Of a stretch of DNA of 64,000 bases, positions 51,100 through 58,741 are shown one piece after another. Within the stretch, counting starts at the first letter, position 1, and every line of letters starts with the position of its first letter. The stretch spans positions 310,001 through 374,000 of the forward strand of contig JACKHB010000005.1 of NCBI GenBank assembly GCA_020639195.1, written 5' to 3'. The notes beneath the pieces were generated by a model, which ran no database searches, was not told where the DNA came from, and saw nothing but the letters and a program-made list of their open reading frames with translations. The translations under genes were made by a program, and so were the position numbers. The stretch is from Phycisphaeraceae bacterium (GTDB lineage: Bacteria; Planctomycetota; Phycisphaerae; Phycisphaerales; UBA1924).

Positions 51100-51888
51100 C
51101 TACCGCCCATCGATCGCACCGAAGGCGGACTCGACCAGCCGAGGCAGCATCTCGCCCGAAGAACCCCGCAGCGAGAACGAGACCGAGCCGGAGATGGGCG
51201 TCTGCTCGCGATTCACCTCGATCGTGGTCGCCCCGCGCTGGGCCGCAAGGTGAACGAATCCGGCCGCGGGATACACCACGGCGCTGGTGCCCACCGACAC
51301 AAACACGTCGCACGTTTCGAGAGCCTCATACGCCTCTTCGAGCGCGCGCTCGGGCAACGCCTCCCCGAACCACACCACGCACGGACGGATGGCGTGCCCG
51401 TCAGGGGTCCGTGCCGGGTACTCGGCAAACTGCTCGGGCAGCCCGGACACGGGCTCGCCAGTCACCGAGCACCGCCACCGCATGATCGAGCCATGAAGCT
51501 CGACGACGTCCTCGCTCCCCGCCCGCTGGTGCAGGCCGTCCACGTTCTGCGTGAGCAGCCGGAATCGCCCGCCACTCGCCCGCACCCGTCGCTCGAGATC
51601 GGCGAGCGCCCAGTGCCCCGGGTTCGGCTGCGCCTCCAGGCACTTCTTCCGACGGAAGTCGTACCAACGGCTCACCGTCACGGGATCCGCCGCGAACGCC
51701 TCAGGCGTCGCCAGCCTCAGCGGGTCGAAGCTCTTCCACAGCCCCTCCATGGCATCGCGGAACGTCGGAATGCGGCTCTCGGCGCTCACCCCGGCGCCGG
51801 TTAGCACCACGACGCCGCGTCCCCGACGCAGCGCCTCCGCGGCGGCTTCGAGCGCCGGTCCGCCCGGATTCCCACGACCGCCCGCCAT
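51100..51888 (-). CDS. Sir2-family NAD-dependent protein deacylase
   Basis: Sirtuins remove acyl groups from lysines using NAD. The 262-residue protein has VVLTGAGVSAESRIPTFRDA, LLTQNVDGLHQRAGSEDVVE, LHGSIMRWRC (catalytic His in HGS) and CVVWFGEALPERALEEAYEA. The Y-x2-R pattern in SRWYDFRRK marks class III (SIRT5/CobB-like) enzymes that prefer acidic acyl groups. Most zinc-ligand Cys are missing: CSVTGEPV in place of CxxC, and only one further Cys near RPC. I chose the ATG ending at 51888, with GGAGG 7 nt upstream. The M16 gene follows at 9 nt. Confidence 0.88.
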   Translation of the reverse strand: MAGGRGNPGGPALEAAAEALRRGRGVVVLTGAGVSAESRIPTFRDAMEGLWKSFDPLRLATPEAFAADPVTVSRWYDFRRKKCLEAQPNPGHWALADLERRVRASGGRFRLLTQNVDGLHQRAGSEDVVELHGSIMRWRCSVTGEPVSGLPEQFAEYPARTPDGHAIRPCVVWFGEALPERALEEAYEALETCDVFVSVGTSAVVYPAAGFVHLAAQRGATTIEVNREQTPISGSVSFSLRGSSGEMLPRLVESAFGAIDGR

Positions 51889-51966
51889 TCCATCGCCTCC
51901 GCACCCGCCCCCGACGGTAGGATCGACCAGAACCCTTCCCGCCCAGACTTGACGTGGAGACCAGTC

Positions 51967-53490
51967 GTGAAGTGCAGTCGGACTCTCATCGCGTGTGCCG
52001 GTGCTGGATTCCTCACGATCCTCGGGCCCTCGGTCGCGGCCCAACAGGCCGACGACGCCGCGCCCAAGGCCGAAGCCAAACCCGGCGAACCCAGCGTCAC
52101 GCACCACTCCATCACTCTCAACGGCCGGACACTCCAGTACACGGTGACCGCCGGGATGATGGATCTGCCCGACTACGAGGGCGAGAAGCGGGCCGATGTC
52201 TTCTACATCGCCTACACGCTCGACGGCGACCGCGCTCCATCGACGCGTCCACTGACGTTCAGCTTCAACGGAGGGCCCGGCTCTTCGAGCGTCTGGCTCC
52301 ACCTGGGTCTGCTCGGTCCCCGGCGAGTTGACATGGGCGACGCCCAGGGCTTCGGCGCCACGCCGCCGTACCGCCTCGTCGACAACGAGCACTGCTGGCT
52401 CGATCTCACCGACGTCGTCTTCATCGACCCCGTCGGCACCGGTTACTCCCGCCCTGCCGAGGGCGTCAACAAGCGCGAGTTCCATGGTCTCGAGGAGGAC
52501 ATCTCCTCCGTCGGCGACTTCATCCGCCTGTGGACCTCGCGCAACGAGCGATGGGCCAGCCCAAAGTTCCTGATCGGCGAGTCGTACGGCACCACGCGCG
52601 CCGCGGGGCTGTCGGGCTACCTGCAGGACACCCACGGGATGTTCCTCAACGGCATCATCCTCGTCTCACCCATTCTCGACTTCCAGACCGCGCGTTTCGA
52701 CGTCGGGAACGACGAGCCATACTGGCTCTACCTGCCCACCTACGCAGCGACGGCCTTCTTCCACGGAAAGCTCCAGGGGGACCTCGCCCGCAGCCTCCGC
52801 CAGACCGTCCAGGCCGCCCGGGACTTCGCCCAGAACGATTACCTGCGCGCTCTCGCCCGGGGAGACGAACTCCCACCCGCGGAGCGCGACCGGATCGCCA
52901 CGCGCCTGAGCCAGCTCACCGGACTCTCCAAGGAATTCATCCTCGACACCAATCTCCGGATCGGCCTGGGCAGCTTCTGCAAGGGCCTCCTGCGAGAGCA
53001 GAGCCGCACCGTCGGCAGGCTCGACAGCCGCTATCGAGGCATCGACCGGCTCGATATCGGCGAGGGGTTCGAATACGACCCGAGCTACTCGGCGATCCAG
53101 GGCCCGTACACCGCCACCATCAACGACTACATCCGGCGCGACCTTGGTTTCGAGAACGACCACCCCTACGAAATCCTCACCGGTCGCGTCAACCCCTGGA
53201 GCTACGACCGCTACGAGAACCGCTACGTCAATGTCAGCGACACGCTTCGCTCCGCCATGAGCAAGAATCCGGCCCTCAAGGTCATGGTCGCCTCGGGTTA
53301 CTACGACTTCGCAACTCCCTTTTTCGCGGCCGAGTACACGATCAGCCATCTGGGCCTCGACCCATCCCTTCGATCGAACATCCAGATCCACCACTACGAG
53401 GCCGGCCACATGATGTACGTCCGGCTCGAGGACCTCGCCGCCCTCAAAGCCGACGCCGCGGCGTTCTACGCCGACGCCCTCCCCAAGTAG
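51967..53490 (+). CDS. Exported S10 serine carboxypeptidase-like protein
   Basis: The protein has 507 residues with a signal peptide (LIACAGAGFLTILGPSVAAQ). It matches the bacterial S10 family: PLTFSFNGGPGSSSVWLHLG (oxyanion-hole block), VVFIDPVGTGYSRPAEGVNK, FLIGESYGTTRAAGLSGYLQ (catalytic Ser in GESYG), Asp in VASGYYDFATPFFAAEY and His in YEAGHMMYVRLEDL. All three catalytic residues are present. The GTG at 51967 has GGAG 8 nt upstream. It probably acts as a periplasmic or extracellular carboxypeptidase that could feed peptides or amino acids to the cell. Confidence 0.92.
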   Translation: MKCSRTLIACAGAGFLTILGPSVAAQQADDAAPKAEAKPGEPSVTHHSITLNGRTLQYTVTAGMMDLPDYEGEKRADVFYIAYTLDGDRAPSTRPLTFSFNGGPGSSSVWLHLGLLGPRRVDMGDAQGFGATPPYRLVDNEHCWLDLTDVVFIDPVGTGYSRPAEGVNKREFHGLEEDISSVGDFIRLWTSRNERWASPKFLIGESYGTTRAAGLSGYLQDTHGMFLNGIILVSPILDFQTARFDVGNDEPYWLYLPTYAATAFFHGKLQGDLARSLRQTVQAARDFAQNDYLRALARGDELPPAERDRIATRLSQLTGLSKEFILDTNLRIGLGSFCKGLLREQSRTVGRLDSRYRGIDRLDIGEGFEYDPSYSAIQGPYTATINDYIRRDLGFENDHPYEILTGRVNPWSYDRYENRYVNVSDTLRSAMSKNPALKVMVASGYYDFATPFFAAEYTISHLGLDPSLRSNIQIHHYEAGHMMYVRLEDLAALKADAAAFYADALPK

Positions 53491-53541
53491 GCCTCCATCC
53501 CCGGCTCGCGGCTGGTCCGTCCTCTCGTTATGATGGGGGCC

Positions 53542-54165
53542 ATGGCCGACGCCGGCAGGGAAGCCGTGCTGCTCACCGGGGACCTCGGGGGCGTGATCGC
53601 CTGCGCATCGTGCGCGAACCAGCCCCCCGAATCTCCAGAGCGACGCCCGCTCGCTATCGTCGCCGTCCCGAACGATGAGTTCAAGATCGCGCGCTCTGAA
53701 GCCGCCGCGGCTCAGGCCGAGACGTTCGATCTCGAGCGGATCGACCTCGCCCCCTCCGCCGCGTCGACTCCTCAGGACCGCACTCTCGTCTTGCTCCGCG
53801 CCTGCTACGAGGCGGTTGCGCGCGGCGCAACCTCTCTCACCTGGCCGGATCAGCTCGAGTCGCCCGAGCCCGGCGCGTGGCCGGATCTGGATGAGCTCGC
53901 CCTCTGCGTCGATCGGGCGCTGCTGGTCGGACGCCTGGTCTCGCTGGATTCTCCGCCCCACGGCATCCAGGAGTTCCGGGTCGAGACTCCCTACATCGAC
54001 CTCACCGACCGGCAACTCGCCGAGTTGGCGATGGACCTCGCCGTCCCGGTCGAGCTGTGCTGGTGGTGGAGGGAGGGCGCATCCGGCTCAGGAGAGGCCG
54101 GCCGCCTGTACCGTCGCTGGACGCGCGTGCTCCGGGAGGTCGGTTGGGCCTCGACGGTCGCCTGA
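53542..54165 (+). CDS. Degenerate QueC-like protein
   Basis: The protein has 207 residues. QueC makes 7-cyano-7-deazaguanine for queuosine. Here the N-terminal AVLLTGDLGGVIACASCANQ takes the place of the PP-loop SGGxDS, so ATP pyrophosphatase chemistry is probably lost. RRPLAIVAVPNDEFKIARSE and ETFDLERIDLAPSAAS correspond to the next QueC blocks, and EFRVETPYIDLTDRQLAELA followed by MDLAVPVELCWWW matches the strong C-terminal ETP.IdL motif. The zinc CxxCxxC of QueC is replaced by EGASGSGEAGRLY. I infer an inactive or repurposed paralogue. The ATG at 53542 is preferred because TATGAT at 53529-53534 ends 7 nt before it. The 3' end overlaps the BioF-like gene by 78 nt. Confidence 0.6.
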   Translation: MADAGREAVLLTGDLGGVIACASCANQPPESPERRPLAIVAVPNDEFKIARSEAAAAQAETFDLERIDLAPSAASTPQDRTLVLLRACYEAVARGATSLTWPDQLESPEPGAWPDLDELALCVDRALLVGRLVSLDSPPHGIQEFRVETPYIDLTDRQLAELAMDLAVPVELCWWWREGASGSGEAGRLYRRWTRVLREVGWASTVA

Positions 54166-55269
54166 CTCCGCTGCGGCACGCGACATGCCCCGCTCCAGCG
54201 CGCCAAGCAGGCCGTCGATCTCGTGGATCGTGTGCTCGCTGGTCACACTCAGGCGCAGATAGCACGGCGCCGGCCCGCCTGGATAGGACATCAGTGGGAT
54301 CTCAAACCCCTCGCTCGCCGCGTGATCAACGACCGCACGCATGGCGGCCCCATCGGCCAGGCAGACGGCAAAGATCGGCGTCTCGGGCTCTCGCTCCCCG
54401 GGCCCGATCCCAAGCTCGTTCAGACCCCGGCGCAGTCGCCCAGCGTTGCGACGCATCCGCTCCAACCTCTGGTCATCTCCCGCCAGGACGCCCAGCATCG
54501 TCGCCGCGGCCTCAGCGAGCGCCGGAGGGACGGGCGTCGTGCAGATGAACGCCGACGAGTCTCGTCTCGCGCCGTCCACCACCCACGCGGGCCCCGCGAG
54601 ACATCCCCCATAGCACCCCACGCCCTTGGCGAGCGTGGTCGTCATGAGCAGGCGCGGATCGCTCGTGCCGAGCATCGCCCGCGTGCCACGGCCCTGCGGC
54701 CCGATCACGCCGAGCGCGTGGCAGTCGTCCACGACCAGCAGGGCATCCGCCGGCAGCCCGTTAAGCAGCGATCGCACGGGCGCCAGGTCGCCGTCGGCCG
54801 TGAAAACCCCGTCGGTCATGACGATCGTCCGCCCCCCGCACCGCCGCGTCAGTTCGCACGCGTGCCCCGCGTCGAGGTGCCGATAGGTCCGGACCGTCAG
54901 GCCCGCCCCCGCGCACGCATCCCGCAGGCTGCGATGGCTGCGCTCATCGAGCACCGCCGTGTCCGCAATCGACCGCAGCGCCTGGCACATCGCGAGGTTC
55001 GCGAGAAACCCCTCGGGGAGCAGCAGCGCCCGCTCATGCCCAACGAACTCCGCAAACGCTCGCTCGAGGGCATCGTGCGCCGGCCGGTTCCCGGTGGTCG
55101 TCCGGCTCGCGCTGGAAGAGACGCCGTACCGCGTCGCCCCTGCGACCAGCGCCGCCGCCGCGGCCGGATGGCGCGAGTAGCCCAAGTAGTCGCAGCCGCC
55201 GAACCCGACCCTCGTGACGGGGCGTTCGATCGAGCCATCGCGAGCCGCAGAATGCACGTCCGTGTGCAT
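54088..55269 (-). CDS. BioF/KBL-like alpha-oxoamine synthase (PLP enzyme)
   Basis: The protein has 393 residues of fold-type I aminotransferase. FGGCDYLGYSRHPAAAAALV, then GVSSSASRTTTGNRPAHDAL and ERAFAEFVGHERALLLPEGF are the start of the BioF/KBL family. The PLP Asp is in LVVDDCHALGVIGPQG and the Schiff-base Lys in TTTLAKGVGCYGG. No other biotin gene is near, so 8-amino-7-oxononanoate synthase versus another alpha-oxoamine synthase is open. I chose the ATG ending at 55269, with TAGGAT seven bases upstream (55277-55282); an ATG at 55278 is in frame. The 3' end overlaps the convergent QueC-like gene by 78 nt. Confidence 0.82.
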   Translation of the reverse strand: MHTDVHSAARDGSIERPVTRVGFGGCDYLGYSRHPAAAAALVAGATRYGVSSSASRTTTGNRPAHDALERAFAEFVGHERALLLPEGFLANLAMCQALRSIADTAVLDERSHRSLRDACAGAGLTVRTYRHLDAGHACELTRRCGGRTIVMTDGVFTADGDLAPVRSLLNGLPADALLVVDDCHALGVIGPQGRGTRAMLGTSDPRLLMTTTLAKGVGCYGGCLAGPAWVVDGARRDSSAFICTTPVPPALAEAAATMLGVLAGDDQRLERMRRNAGRLRRGLNELGIGPGEREPETPIFAVCLADGAAMRAVVDHAASEGFEIPLMSYPGGPAPCYLRLSVTSEHTIHEIDGLLGALERGMSRAAAESGDRRGPTDLPEHARPATVQAAGLS

Positions 55270-55350
55270 GGAAATCATCCTATCGACGATCGACTCCCGG
55301 GACGAGCACAGCCGGCCCCGTGGTCGCCGTTCTCGCGCCGCTCGTGCGCT

Positions 55351-55743
55351 TCAGTCGCCGGCATCAAGGAAGTCGTACACCCTGAGCCACTCCATCTCCG
55401 GCTTCCACCGATCCACGATCCCCACGTGACTCGGATGCGACACATACGACGCGTAGTCCTCCTCGCTGTCGAATCCGATGAACATCGCCACGTCGTAGTC
55501 GGCTATCACCTGCGTCCTGCCCGTCTCCAGATGCTGCCCCGCGGCGTAGGCCACCACTCCCGGGATCGGCCGCAGCACGCGATCGCTCTCGGCGATCAGG
55601 GCGCTCGCCCGGCCCGGATCCTTGAGCTTGACGAACACCACGTGCTCGATCAGCGCCGGCCGCCCCGCCTCCCTGCGCACGCCCGCGCATCCGCTGAGCA
55701 TCGTCACGAGCGCGGTCACCATCACCAGCCGTCCACCAACCAT
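55351..55743 (-). CDS. Dabb (stress-responsive alpha/beta barrel) lipoprotein
   Basis: The protein has 130 residues. The signal VMVTALVTMLSGC has a lipobox (LSGC). The domain is PALIEHVVFVKLKDPGRASA, then IPGVVAYAAGQHLETGRTQV, DVAMFIGFDSEEDYASYVSH and HPSHVGIVDRWKPEMEWLRV, all typical of Dabb proteins (HvV..k.kd, fdS.edl..Y..hP.H). GGAGG lies 7 nt upstream. It is divergent from the opp operon. The biochemical role of lipoprotein Dabb domains is not known. Confidence 0.82.
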   Translation of the reverse strand: MVGGRLVMVTALVTMLSGCAGVRREAGRPALIEHVVFVKLKDPGRASALIAESDRVLRPIPGVVAYAAGQHLETGRTQVIADYDVAMFIGFDSEEDYASYVSHPSHVGIVDRWKPEMEWLRVYDFLDAGD

Positions 55744-55802
55744 GATCCGTCCTCCACGTTCTCGCCCCTCAACGGGCGTTCGGGTCAACTGTACAACTGC
55801 GA

Positions 55803-55831
55803 TTGAGCGGCCAACCGCCCTCGGCTACGAT
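55803..55831 (+). promoter_or_regulatory. Candidate opp operon promoter
   Basis: TTGAGC (55803-55808) and TACGAT (55826-55831) have a 17-nt spacer. Transcription would start near 55838 and leave a leader of about 93 nt before the substrate-binding protein gene, which has AAGGAGG 7 nt before its ATG. Confidence 0.55.
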
Positions 55832-55930
55832 CGCCCCGCGTGCGGGGTGTCGCCGGATTGGTCGGCGTCGCCGGGTCCGATCGGCCGCACCGCTTGCCTC
55901 AGGCGAGCTCTGCAACAAGGAGGCCGCACC

Positions 55931-57730
55931 ATGATGGGAGTCCTCAAACGCACCGCGATGCGAACGATCGCGGCGACCAGCCTGGCGCTTGGGTCCGCCG
56001 CGCACGGCGCCGTCGCCGACATCGGCCAAGGCGCTCTCAAGGTCCTCCAGGTGCCCATGCGGACCGATGGTCCCAAGAGCCTCGATCCCGCCGCGGGCTC
56101 CACCGTCTACGACAACATGGCCTGCTGCCAGTTCTACGAAACCCTGCTGGAGAACAAGTACGCGGACCCTCTCGACATGGAGCCCCGGCTGCTCGCCGAG
56201 ATTCCCACGACCGACGACGGCGGCCTGACATGGAACTTCAAGCTCAAGCCCGGCGTCCGGTTCCACGACGACCCCTGCTTTCCCGGCGGGCGAGGCCGCG
56301 CGATTCGCTCCGACGACGTGTTCTACTCGATCAAGCGCTTGGCGACCCGGGCCGGCGCCAAGAACTGGTGGCTGCTCGAAGGCGCGATCGTCGGATTGGA
56401 CGCCTGGCGTGATTCCACCGGCATGACCGACAGCCCCGACTTTGATGCACCGGTCGCCGGATTCATCAAGCGCAGCGACGCCGAGTTCCAGATCCGGCTG
56501 ACCGAGCCGGTCTACCGGTTCATGTACGTCTTGAGCATGTTCCAGACCTCCGTCGTCGCCCGCGAAGCGGTGGAGACGTACGGAAAGAACTTCTTCCAGC
56601 ACCCCGTCGGGACCGGACCGTTCATCCTGGACACCTGGGTGCCCCAGCAGAGCCTGACGGCCAACCGCAACCCCAACTATCACGAGGTTCGATACCCGGC
56701 CCGTGATGAGTGGTCCAGGGAGGACCAGCGGATGCGTCTGCACCGCCCCGCCGGACAGCTCGTCCCGTTCGTGGACCGCATCGAGTTCACGATGTACGTG
56801 CCCGACCAGCCGCTCTGGCTGGATTTCGGCGCCGGCAAGCTCGGCTACATCATGGTCCCCGCTCCCATGTTCGACCTGGCAATCAACCGCCGGACGAACG
56901 AGCTCAACTCTGAGTTCGCCGATCGCGGCGTGACCCATCAGAGCGACCTCCTTCTCGACTTCATCTTCCGCGGCTTCAACATGGAGGACCCGCTCGTCGG
57001 GGGATACTCGAGCGAGAAGAAGGCGCTCCGCCAGGCCATCAGCCTTGCGGTCGATTGGCAGGAATTCAATGAGTCCAACTACATGGGCCAGGCGTACATC
57101 TACGACGGCCCCATCCCCCCCGGACTCGACGGCCACCCCGAGGGCGGGCGCGCCCCGCTGACCTATCGCGGCCCCAACCTGGCGCTCGCCGCAGAGAAGC
57201 TGGCCGAGGCCGGCTACCCGGGCGGGCAGGGGCTCGATCCCATCAAGTACTTCACCGACCAGAGCGACGAGAGTCGCAAAATGACAGAGACCTTCAAGAA
57301 GCAGATGGCCCGGATCGGTGTCACCATCGACCCGCAGTACGTCGATTTCTCCACGCTCATCGACAACGTCAACAACAAGCGGGCCCCCATGTTCGCCTTC
57401 GCGTGGAGCAGCGACTATCCCGACGGCGAGAACAACCTCGCCCTGTTCTACGGCCCGTACGAGTCGCCGGGCTCGAACCACTACAACTACAAGCGTGCCG
57501 AGTACGACCGGATGTACGAGCAGATCCGCACCATGCCCCCCAGCGACGAGCGCACGGCCATCTACGAGACCATGCGCGACATGCTCATCGAGGACACCCC
57601 CTACCTCGGATCGATGGCCCGCACGCGCCACTACCTCATCGCCCCGTGGATGCTCAACACCCGGGTCACCGAGCGGTACTGGGGCTGGTTCAAGTACGTC
57701 GACGTGGACGATTCCAAGCGCCCGTCCTGA
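55931..57730 (+). CDS. Peptide ABC transporter substrate-binding protein (SBP_bac_5)
   Basis: The protein has 599 residues with a signal peptide (RTIAATSLALGSAAHGAVAD). It has the DppA/OppA cluster C fold: GPKSLDPAAGSTVYDNMACC, LLAEIPTTDDGGLTWNFKLK (shown partly) and PGVRFHDDPCFPGG; FFQHPVGTGPFILDTWVPQQ; ALRQAISLAVDWQEFNESNY; EKLAEAGYPGGQGLDPIKYF. It is longer than E. coli DppA. It delivers peptides or other amino compounds to the OppBC permease encoded next; the specificity cannot be read from sequence. AAGGAGG 8 nt upstream fixes the start. Confidence 0.92.
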   Translation: MMGVLKRTAMRTIAATSLALGSAAHGAVADIGQGALKVLQVPMRTDGPKSLDPAAGSTVYDNMACCQFYETLLENKYADPLDMEPRLLAEIPTTDDGGLTWNFKLKPGVRFHDDPCFPGGRGRAIRSDDVFYSIKRLATRAGAKNWWLLEGAIVGLDAWRDSTGMTDSPDFDAPVAGFIKRSDAEFQIRLTEPVYRFMYVLSMFQTSVVAREAVETYGKNFFQHPVGTGPFILDTWVPQQSLTANRNPNYHEVRYPARDEWSREDQRMRLHRPAGQLVPFVDRIEFTMYVPDQPLWLDFGAGKLGYIMVPAPMFDLAINRRTNELNSEFADRGVTHQSDLLLDFIFRGFNMEDPLVGGYSSEKKALRQAISLAVDWQEFNESNYMGQAYIYDGPIPPGLDGHPEGGRAPLTYRGPNLALAAEKLAEAGYPGGQGLDPIKYFTDQSDESRKMTETFKKQMARIGVTIDPQYVDFSTLIDNVNNKRAPMFAFAWSSDYPDGENNLALFYGPYESPGSNHYNYKRAEYDRMYEQIRTMPPSDERTAIYETMRDMLIEDTPYLGSMARTRHYLIAPWMLNTRVTERYWGWFKYVDVDDSKRPS

Positions 57731-57760
57731 CGCGGCGGACTTCGCGGGGCGCTGCCGACC

Positions 57761-58741
57761 ATGTGGGCGTACATCCTCAGAAAGCTGTTGTACAACATCC
57801 CGGTCTACCTGGGCATCATCCTCGTGATGATGCTCGCCCTCCGCGTCAGCGACCCGGTCGCCGCGTACCTGGGCAAGAACGCCACGCAGCAGGAGATCAA
57901 CGTCAAGCGAACGGAGATGGGCCTCGACCGTCCGTTCATCGTCCAGTACGCCACCTTCGTCGGCCAGATTGTCACGTTCGATTTCTCCGAGCAGGGCTGG
58001 AACAACAAGACCTCCGTCGGCAAGCAGCTCGCCTCGTCCATCCCGCCGAGCCTCGCGATCACGGTCCCGAGCCTGGTCACCTCCGCGCTGATCTCCATGA
58101 CCGTCGCGCTGATCGCCGCCTTCTACCGGGGAAGATTCCCCGATAAGTTCCTCATGTTCATCTCCGTTCTGGGGATGAGCATCAGCTTCCTTGTGTACGT
58201 GATCCTGGGCCAGTACTGGGGAGCGTTCCTCCCGCAGCAGCGCCTCAACACGGACGTCTTCGCCGTGGCCGTCTCGGCCGGGGCGGACGTCTCCGATCCC
58301 TGGTTCTTCCTCAGGCCCAACAAGTGGGTCTACTACTGCATGCTGCCGGTCATCATCAACGTGATCGTCACGATGGGCTACGACACCCGCTACTACCGCG
58401 CCGTGATGGTCGAAGAGACCAACAGGGACTACATCGTGACCGCTCGCGCCAAGGGCGCCACGCGCCGCAAGATCATGTTCGTGCACATGCTCAAGAACGC
58501 GATGATCCCGATCATCACGCATCTGATGATCACCCTGCCCTTCCTCATCGCCGGGTCGGTCGTGCTCGAGATGTACTTCCTCATCCCCGGCATGGGCCGA
58601 ACCCTCATCAACGCCATCGTGAACAAGGACTTCCCCGTCATCCAGGGCTTCACGGCCGTTCTCGCGGCCATCTTCATCGTCAGCAACATCCTCACCGATG
58701 TGCTGTACGCCCTGGTCGATCCGAGGGTCCGGCTGTCATGA
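57761..58741 (+). CDS. oppB: Peptide ABC transporter permease OppB/DppB
   Basis: The protein has 326 residues with six transmembrane helices. MWAYILRKLLYNIPVYLGII is the usual start and NVKRTEMGLDRPFIVQYATF the N-terminal loop motif. The EAA-like motif is DYIVTARAKGATRRKIMFVH, followed by MLKNAMIPIITHLMITLPFL and IAGSVVLEMYFLIPGMGRTL. It overlaps the next gene by 4 nt (ATGA). Confidence 0.93.
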   Translation: MWAYILRKLLYNIPVYLGIILVMMLALRVSDPVAAYLGKNATQQEINVKRTEMGLDRPFIVQYATFVGQIVTFDFSEQGWNNKTSVGKQLASSIPPSLAITVPSLVTSALISMTVALIAAFYRGRFPDKFLMFISVLGMSISFLVYVILGQYWGAFLPQQRLNTDVFAVAVSAGADVSDPWFFLRPNKWVYYCMLPVIINVIVTMGYDTRYYRAVMVEETNRDYIVTARAKGATRRKIMFVHMLKNAMIPIITHLMITLPFLIAGSVVLEMYFLIPGMGRTLINAIVNKDFPVIQGFTAVLAAIFIVSNILTDVLYALVDPRVRLS

